Shown: in pieces, positions 57,908-64,000 of the stretch
Position numbering within the stretch: the first letter of the stretch is position 1
Layout of the letters: every line of letters begins with the position of its first letter
NCBI GenBank assembly: GCA_019915135.1
Contig: JAHLMK010000019.1
Span: forward strand, 1,054,001-1,118,000
Origin: Strobilurus pachycystidiatus
Lineage: Eukaryota; Basidiomycota; Agaricomycetes; Agaricales; Physalacriaceae
Reading direction: 5' to 3'
DNA: 64,000 bases
Program-made: the position numbers and the translations under genes
The notes under the pieces: generated by a model
Databases searched by the model: none
Told to the model about the DNA's origin: nothing
The model's input: only the letters and a program-made list of their open reading frames with translations

Positions 57908-60624
57908 ATGGCGCCAAGCAGCCTCAAAGAACGCAACCCACCGAAAAAGCGTCGTCGACTGGGCGGTTCTTGCGATAATTGCAAACAGCGCAAAATCAAA
58001 TGTAATCTCTTTTTCTGAGCCCTAGAATGACTCCCTCTGATACCTGCTCAGGCGATAGTGCTACTAGGCCGGGAAACATATGCACTAACTGCACGACTTA
58101 TGGCGAGGAATGTACCCACCGCACTCCTGATGGTCGAAAGGTACGGCTTGTATAGATTCGCCGCGTTGGAAACCGTCTCATGAACGCCCCAGAATCACGG
58201 TCTCGAGTAGGTATAGCTGCCAGTTTCCTCTGATTGCGTCTCACGTCGTCCCAGGTTTGTAAACTACCACACGCAACACCCCCCTGAGGTTATTGGTAAA
58301 GACATCAATAAGGTATGCTCAGTCGTCGAGCACTTGCTGCCATCTCTATAAACTCTGCCCCAGAAACCGCGGAATTTCATAGCCAAATTGAAAGGTATCC
58401 TCTCAGAGGATCCAACCGTACTACCACACGATCCATCCGACCCCGGTGCCAGGGATCTCCTCGTCGAACTCGCCCTAGAAATTAAACGGCTTGAGGTGAA
58501 GCTCACGGACGCAGCGAGCCAGACATCGACCCCCGCTTCCCTCATTGACGACGACGACGGCGTATCAGATCTTGACGATGTCGTTCACGACAAGAGAGAT
58601 GTCCTCCTCTTATCGCAGAAGATCCAGGACTTGTCTGTTAAAGACACGCCTGTCTATTTCGGCAAAAGTAGCGACGTTATGCTCATGAACGACGCACTCA
58701 GATTCAAGAAAGAGCTCACTGGCATAGACCCTGTGTTAACTGAATCCACGCAGCGGCCGGAGATGTGGAACAATCTCATCGATGTAAGCTATAGGTCGTA
58801 TCTAGCCTTTCCCATTTCAGCACTCAAAGAATTTTATGTCAGGAGTCACCTTTCGAAGAATCGAACCCAATGCCATATGTCTTCCCGGCGCACGATCTCA
58901 TGCAAGATCTGATTGCTTTCTATTACTCCGAGCAGGATACGATTGCGCCACTTCTATACCGCCCCAAGTTCGAAGCTGTTGTGCGCCAAGGAAGACACCT
59001 CTACGATCGCGAATTTGGCGCACTTCTACTTGCTGTCTGTGCCGTGGGGTCGCGGTTTTGTGCAGATGATAGAGTTCTGCTGCCGTGGCAGGACGATGAG
59101 ACGGTAGGATGGCAGTGGTATCAGCAGATTCGGCCGCTGCCTTCGTCCATGGCGCGACAACCGAGTCTGTGCTCGCTGCAGATGTATTATGTTCGTCTCT
59201 TCTTTGCTGTGATGCTTGTAACCATCATTGATCGCTGGAGATGTAGCTATGCACTGTCTACACGAACGGTTCCATCTCACCGGAAACGGGTTGGTGTCTC
59301 CCTGCATTCGGTCTGCGCATGGGACAGGTTTTGGGTTTACATCGGCAAAGAATCAAGGAGAGGTGGACGGTCGAAGATGAAGAGTGGAAATTAGTTTTCT
59401 GGGCGCTATTCGCGGCCGACTGTTTCATTGCGTATGCTACTGGTAGGCCGCTGGCGACGATCCACGAGGAGTGAGTTTCCGACCTGCTTGTCTGGCTTGA
59501 ACTGAGGTTTTCTTTCATATAGCTACGACGTTAGCCTTCCTCTTGATGTCGACTACGAGTATTGGGAAGGCCCTCACCCGTTCGAACAGCCAGAGGACAA
59601 GCCGTCCTTACAGTCATACTGGATCAAGTTTCTGGAGTTGCAGCGTATCGTGACCCTCATTCATCGAAGTCTGGTCAGTCTGAAACCAACCTCATACAAT
59701 GACAGAATATTGAACGTCCTGTAGTATCAGGTCAAGCAATCCGAGATGAACAAGATCGTCTTTCCCGAAGTGTACAAGCGAAATGTTATGAACATTGGCT
59801 CATTCTTGAAGTCGTGGTATGACCAAATACCGGAGCATCGTATGTGCCATCACCTTGTCCGAAATCCTCTTCTCTAATCAGCGGAGATGTGCAGTACGCT
59901 GGGACTCCAATAACCTCAATCCGAATCCTGTATTTGTCAAACAGGCCGTCATTCTGCACACGAACTACCACTGGGCGCAGATTCAATTGCACCGACCTTT
60001 CATATACTTTGACGGAAAGTTCGAAGCTCCCCTATTGACTGCGGTGGCGGTTGCGAGGGAGTGTTGCCGCATGACTATCGAATATCAGGCTACAGGGAAC
60101 TCGCGCATTGGGACGACGCCTGTAAGTTTTCAGAGTACGCTGCCCGCTATCTTGTGCGAATTGACTCCTAGATTTTTGTATCGGCCATCATCCTGGTCAT
60201 CAACATCTGGCGATGTCGAACGGCAGGAGTGTCTCCCGGAGATATTGAAGAAGATGTCAAACTTGTCCAGCAGTCGTTCGATGCGCTTCGTTACAAGGAA
60301 GATAGGTATGTCCGCAAATGCTGTGACTAACTGATGACTTACGCCGACGAACAGATGGCCGATTGCTGGTCGGTTTGGGTGAGTCAAAGTTGATGCTATA
60401 ATTGGTCTTGCTATACTAATGGCTCGTGTAGGGATTCGTTCCTTGCCCTCATCCCCGACCTCGATATTGTCTCACCTCCCGCGCACAAGATACTCACCGA
60501 CTCGAACCATCCAGACCATCTTAGGGTTCTGGCCGCTTGGTTTAGCGATCAGCACTCTAATCTCGAGTTGAGGGACCTTCCCCCTGAAGTTCAAGGAGCG
60601 ATTGGTTACAATGACCACATGTGA
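57908..60624 (+). CDS. Zn2Cys6 fungal transcription factor
   Basis: Nuclear regulator. MAPSSLKERNPPKKRRR (basic, nuclear-localisation-like) leads into the binuclear cluster CDNCKQRKIKC, an intron, then CTNCTTYGEEC, i.e. CX2CX6CX9CX2CX6C. A linker with LKGILSEDPTVLP and a charged helix follows. The middle homology region has DLIAFYYSEQDTIAPLLYRPKF, LLLAVCAVGSRFCADDRVL, LVFWALFAADCFIAYATGRP, LPLDVDYEYWEG and QIQLHRPFIYF. The protein ends AIGYNDHM with a stop at 60622-60624. About ten exons. It is tail-to-tail with the hydrolase at 60657, with only 32 bp between stop codons; whether it regulates that gene is unknown. Confidence 0.85.
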
Positions 60625-60656
60625 AGCATGACAGGTCATTGAGCGCATTTACTCTA

Positions 60657-62028
60657 TTATAGTTTCGCGTCTACACTCATGTTTGGGTTCAGAACAGACC
60701 ATATACACTCTGCCAGCTTGAATGGCTGCTCTTGAACCACCTTGCACCATATAATTAAGTACTTGAAACGAAAAAGATCGATTTCAACTCACCAGGTGCC
60801 CTGCATCGGGAACACGGGTTACAGAAGCCACTTTCCGTCCACTCTTAGGTCCAATGAGCGCGTTCTGGGTCTCCGCTGCGCTGCATGAATTGTCAGGACA
60901 CTGCAGCCGAACTATCTCAAAGCTCACATCAAATCATTGTTCGCCCCCAGAATACAATGCACTGGCATGACTGAGCAAAGCTCTGTCAGGCGGTCGATGC
61001 CATCGAAGGCATCTTGATAGAACGTGTATCCCGCGGCTTCCTGCGCTCGTGTGCAACACAGTGTGACGCCTTCGTGGATGTCGGGGTAGGCCGCTGTGGG
61101 GAGGTCGCGAAGGCCGAATTCCTACAGCATCATTATCATCGGCTCTAAATCCCTCGGCTAGTGTATATCACGAACAATAAAATGATCCAACACTTGCGGA
61201 TGCCACTTCCTCCACGGGAGGCGGGTCTGCATCCACGTCCGGGCGTCGTCGCGAGAGGGCCAGATATCCTTCTTTGTCAGGACGGTTTCGAGAACCATCT
61301 GGAGTTGGGCGTTTGGAGACGCTGGGCCTTTTTGCTTGAAGGCTTTGGCGAGTACTTCGCGAGTCATCATAGGAGGCTCTACGAGGATCATCATAGGGTA
61401 GGGGAGAGCATCCAGGTAAAGAGACATTCCTGCAGTGGTCAGGATACTATGTCCGAGTCGGTTAAGGGGGGGAATCAAAGAGCGACATGTTGACGCACAT
61501 CATGCAAGTCGAGGCAGAGTATCCGACTGGGATGATCTGGTCTGCTTTGATGAGGCCGGAGGTGATGACCGAGTTGAAAGCTCGAGCCCAGACGTATGCG
61601 CCTACAGGCAAACATTTACAGGTTCGTAAGTACTAGGAACAAATGAACGAACCAAGTCCTTTTGGACGCTCTAAGAGCTTGCGTTCGTTGAGAATTCCGC
61701 CCTTGCCATGGGTGAGGAACTCGACTGCCCACGCCTCACTTATGACGTTGTCCGGTTTTAGGCTCTTTTCCTGCACACGGAAGAGCGCCTCAATGGCAGT
61801 CTGCCAGGTCTCCCGATCTACGCAGTATTCATCAATCAATAAGGCTTGGATGGACCGTACTTGGAACTCACGCGTTCCGACGTTCGGCGTGAACATCAGC
61901 GCAACGGTTTTCTGAGACGGACTGAAAGCAAGACTAGTGGGCCGGTAGCGCTTGGCGCAGATTTTCAGAAACCTGTCCTGCGCTACACCAGGGAATGTGA
62001 AGTCGTCTACAATGAGTGAGGAGGTCAT
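60657..62028 (-). CDS. alpha/beta hydrolase, PTS1-ended (copy 2)
   Basis: Paralog of 21762-23167 with the same exon plan. It starts MTSSLIVDDFTFPGVAQDR. Motifs: FTPNVGTREF, DRETWQTAIEALF, EAWAVEFLTHGKGGIL, VGYSASTCMM (nucleophile Ser), PYPMMILVEPPMMTR, MPVHCILGANNDL (acid) and DAGHL (His). The last intron (GTGAGT..GCAAG, about 60800-60745) leads to VVQEQPFKLAECIWSV and a C-terminus DAKL, stop at 60657. AKL is an accepted PTS1, so peroxisomal location is predicted. Substrate unknown. Confidence 0.8.
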
Positions 62029-62462
62029 GACAGTGGAAGAGCAAGGTTGATGTTCGGTCTACCACAGGTCTACCATCCTGAGATTCAAAGCCCACTGATT
62101 TATTATGATGGACGTTTAACGACCCTTCGAGAGCAATGGACTTGACGGCTGGGCAGGCTTGTAATTAGACTATATCGAGATGCCTGTTGTTGCAGGAGCA
62201 TTTTGACGCGTCGACACAGACAATTGAGAGAGAGAGAGAGAGCGGGATGCCAAATGTAGTTACTTGGGAGGCGAAGCTCGGAGAATAGGAGATCTCGGGT
62301 CAGCATCATTCACGCTTTAGGGCCGGATTGATTGATTCCATCCAAAGACACTGAGAGTCAGACAGAGACAGTACTTAGCATGTAGGCCATTTGGTACATT
62401 TTACTATCAGCGATAATCACCGAATTGTCCTGTGCAGATCACTGTCAATTGTGCACGACATT
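62029..62462. other. intergenic, GA run
   Basis: Upstream of the hydrolase; a GAGAGA run at 62226-62243. Nothing else recognised. Confidence 0.4.
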
Positions 62463-62640
62463 CTAAGCATTGGCATCGATGGCATCTCTCTTGCTCTCGC
62501 CATCGCTACCGCCTTCGTCGTTTTCGCTGCCCTCATCATTTTCGCTGCCCTCATTGTTTTCACTGCCCTCGTCGTTCTCACTGCCGTTCTCACTGCCCTC
62601 GTTCTCACTGTTTTCGTCGTCGTCACCCGGGCCGCTGTCA
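62463..62640 (-). repeat. acidic-peptide-coding tandem repeat next to the F-box stop
   Basis: About 15-bp units (minus strand) repeated from 62500 to 62625. They encode SEN(D/N)EG repeats in the frame +1 to the F-box ORF, overlapping its last ~40 bases. See findings. Confidence 0.6.
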
Positions 62641-64000
62641 TTATGTAACCAATTGCTCCCTCGAAGCCTCATGTCCGGCAAGAGTCTTCTCCAATGTCTC
62701 CCTCTTGAACTTTATCCATCCAAGATGCGGGTCCAAAGAGGAATAGTCGGGGGATAGCTCGTAACCAACGTTCTCGTCTATCAGGACGTCGCACTCTTGC
62801 AATATCTTCATGCTAGTGTGGCGTAGGTTGAGGATCTCCGCGAGACTGTCGACGTGTTTCGGCCTGATGCGTATGACCAGCCTCTCGAGCTCCTTCAGTT
62901 GCTCTGGATCACATAAAAAGCGCATGAGGTCTACAGCAGGTCGCGCACTGCTGACCTCGTCATCACTCCAGTCTCGTTCGCAAAGGTCCACCTCCAATGT
63001 ACGGATATCCGGCTGGGCGGCTAGCAGCTTGACAAAACGCGAGCTCAAGATAACCCGAGATAACACAAGTGTGTGAAGAGAACACTGTGATTGTGCAAAG
63101 AATGCCATGTCGTACTCTGTGGGCCATTTCATAGTGAGATAATTGCGGCCACGAAGCCCGAAACCGAACTGTAGGTGCTTGAGGGAGGGCATTGCGAGAG
63201 CGCCAAGAGGAGAAATCGGGGATAACCATACAGACGGGTGACGATAGGTGATGGTGAAATTTGTAAGGCTTGGAAGTTTAATGATGCCAACAGCCTCTGT
63301 ATCATGTAGATGCCTGAGTACGACATCACTAGTGAGTTGACCAACTTCAACAGTTTCGAGGTTTGGCATAAACTGCAGGTGTTGCAGGAATGCTCCACTA
63401 TGAATCTCCGCAGCCACCTCAAACTTTCTGAGACTGCCAGGGTGTATGTCATGAAAGTAGTTGGCACAAAAGGCAAATGGTCCAGCCAGACACAATTCCT
63501 TGATGGGCGGCAGGTATGTGTTGAGAAATATACTGAGATTTATGCAAGCGTCAACATTCGCACAGCTCATGTCTAGTAGGACAAATTGGCGCAAGGTTTT
63601 CCCAGTGCGGCTTTCTGGAACGTTGTGACTCTTCAGCCCCTCAAAGAGACAGCAGTTAAGAGCAAGGAGTAAACAATCGGTGCGGGGAAGGAGGTCAAAG
63701 ATTTGCTCCAGGATTGTACTATCATGACCAGCAGAGTTGAAGATATGGTCACAGCGGCCATCGTAGACAACCTGAAGTGGACGCGATTTGGCGTATGCAA
63801 TCCTGCTTTGTCGAATGGCAACATGGGACGGTTTGCCAGCATGACAGGGAAACTCATTCGAGTGATACAAGATCACGACCGTCCAGAGGCGGCTGTCACC
63901 GCAAGCCGCCTTGCGCCACCGACGGCAGACGTGCATCGGCAGGTTCTGGGCGCGAGGAATGGTGCTGGGGTGCAGTGTGGCGATAGACTTTAGACGATCG
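62641..64000 (-). CDS. F-box protein, 5' end outside window
   Basis: The frame is open from the window edge (63999) down to a stop at 62641, 453 codons seen. It begins inside or just after the F-box: QNLPMHVCRRWRKAACGDSRLWTVVIL, typical of the C-terminal part of agaricomycete F-boxes (HVCRRWR, LW). LRR-like segments follow (LRQFVLLDMSCANVDACI, LPPIKELCLAGPFAF, PNLETVEVGQL, DIRTLEVDLCERDW). The F-box proper lies beyond the edge. Not closely related to the other F-box genes of this window. Confidence 0.75.
   Translation of the reverse strand, partial: DRLKSIATLHPSTIPRAQNLPMHVCRRWRKAACGDSRLWTVVILYHSNEFPCHAGKPSHVAIRQSRIAYAKSRPLQVVYDGRCDHIFNSAGHDSTILEQIFDLLPRTDCLLLALNCCLFEGLKSHNVPESRTGKTLRQFVLLDMSCANVDACINLSIFLNTYLPPIKELCLAGPFAFCANYFHDIHPGSLRKFEVAAEIHSGAFLQHLQFMPNLETVEVGQLTSDVVLRHLHDTEAVGIIKLPSLTNFTITYRHPSVWLSPISPLGALAMPSLKHLQFGFGLRGRNYLTMKWPTEYDMAFFAQSQCSLHTLVLSRVILSSRFVKLLAAQPDIRTLEVDLCERDWSDDEVSSARPAVDLMRFLCDPEQLKELERLVIRIRPKHVDSLAEILNLRHTSMKILQECDVLIDENVGYELSPDYSSLDPHLGWIKFKRETLEKTLAGHEASREQLVT

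Noticed and set aside
1..64000. CRISPR array, phage or bacterial operon features
   Set aside because: No direct-repeat/spacer pattern; the genes are intron-bearing fungal genes.

Overview
The window looks like nuclear DNA of an agaricomycete (mushroom-type basidiomycete). Coding genes carry many short introns of about 50-60 nt with clear GT..CTGAC..AG signals. Agaricomycete-typical families are present (a DUF6534 membrane protein, F-box/LRR-like proteins, a LysM/zinc-finger protein), and no bacterial operon features are seen. All gene models are hand-spliced from the sequence.

Layout. 1-732: 3' piece of a mitochondrial DEAD-box helicase whose full copy lies at 8223-10781; the two differ by two synonymous bases in 732 nt but have diverged 3' flanks. 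1300-7253: two opposed spliced loci without a continuous reading frame. The minus-strand one has a TATA box; the plus-strand one has 12 well-formed introns and repeated GC-rich exon cores about 300 bp apart. 11552-13669: NCS1 nucleobase/allantoin-type permease. 13887-15458: intact F-box protein, followed by a decayed F-box fragment (15778-16813). 17631-19759: 14-TM-type MFS exporter. 21762-25738: alpha/beta hydrolase and cytochrome P450 in tandem on the minus strand. 26554-28739: DUF6534 protein. 30181-32166: cyclopropane-fatty-acid-synthase-like enzyme.

32472-42360 is the mobile-element-rich part. An F-box gene is split by a 3,784-bp TIR transposon with a 7-bp target duplication. A tRNA-like Pol III unit, a 319-bp hAT-type MITE with an 8-bp target duplication, a 2.9-kb TIR element with opposed subterminal CACTTT repeats, and a perfect 18-bp hairpin follow.

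43191-64000 is mostly conserved metabolism: malate dehydrogenase, a small Cys/His-rich protein, a trehalose-phosphate-synthase-like subunit with altered catalytic residues, a multicopper oxidase containing a 5-nt micro-exon and two one-base frame breaks, a secreted phospholipase C-like phosphoesterase, a LysM/zinc-finger protein, a Zn2Cys6 regulator, a second alpha/beta hydrolase, and an F-box protein cut by the window end.

The two hydrolases (21762-23167 and 60657-62028) are paralogs. In my exon models both end in a peroxisomal PTS1 tripeptide (SRL and AKL). The strongest findings are the TE-split F-box gene with its in-frame repair after excision, the opposed spliced loci of unknown function at 1.3-7.25 kb, the 5-nt exon in the copper-site motif, and the helicase duplication.
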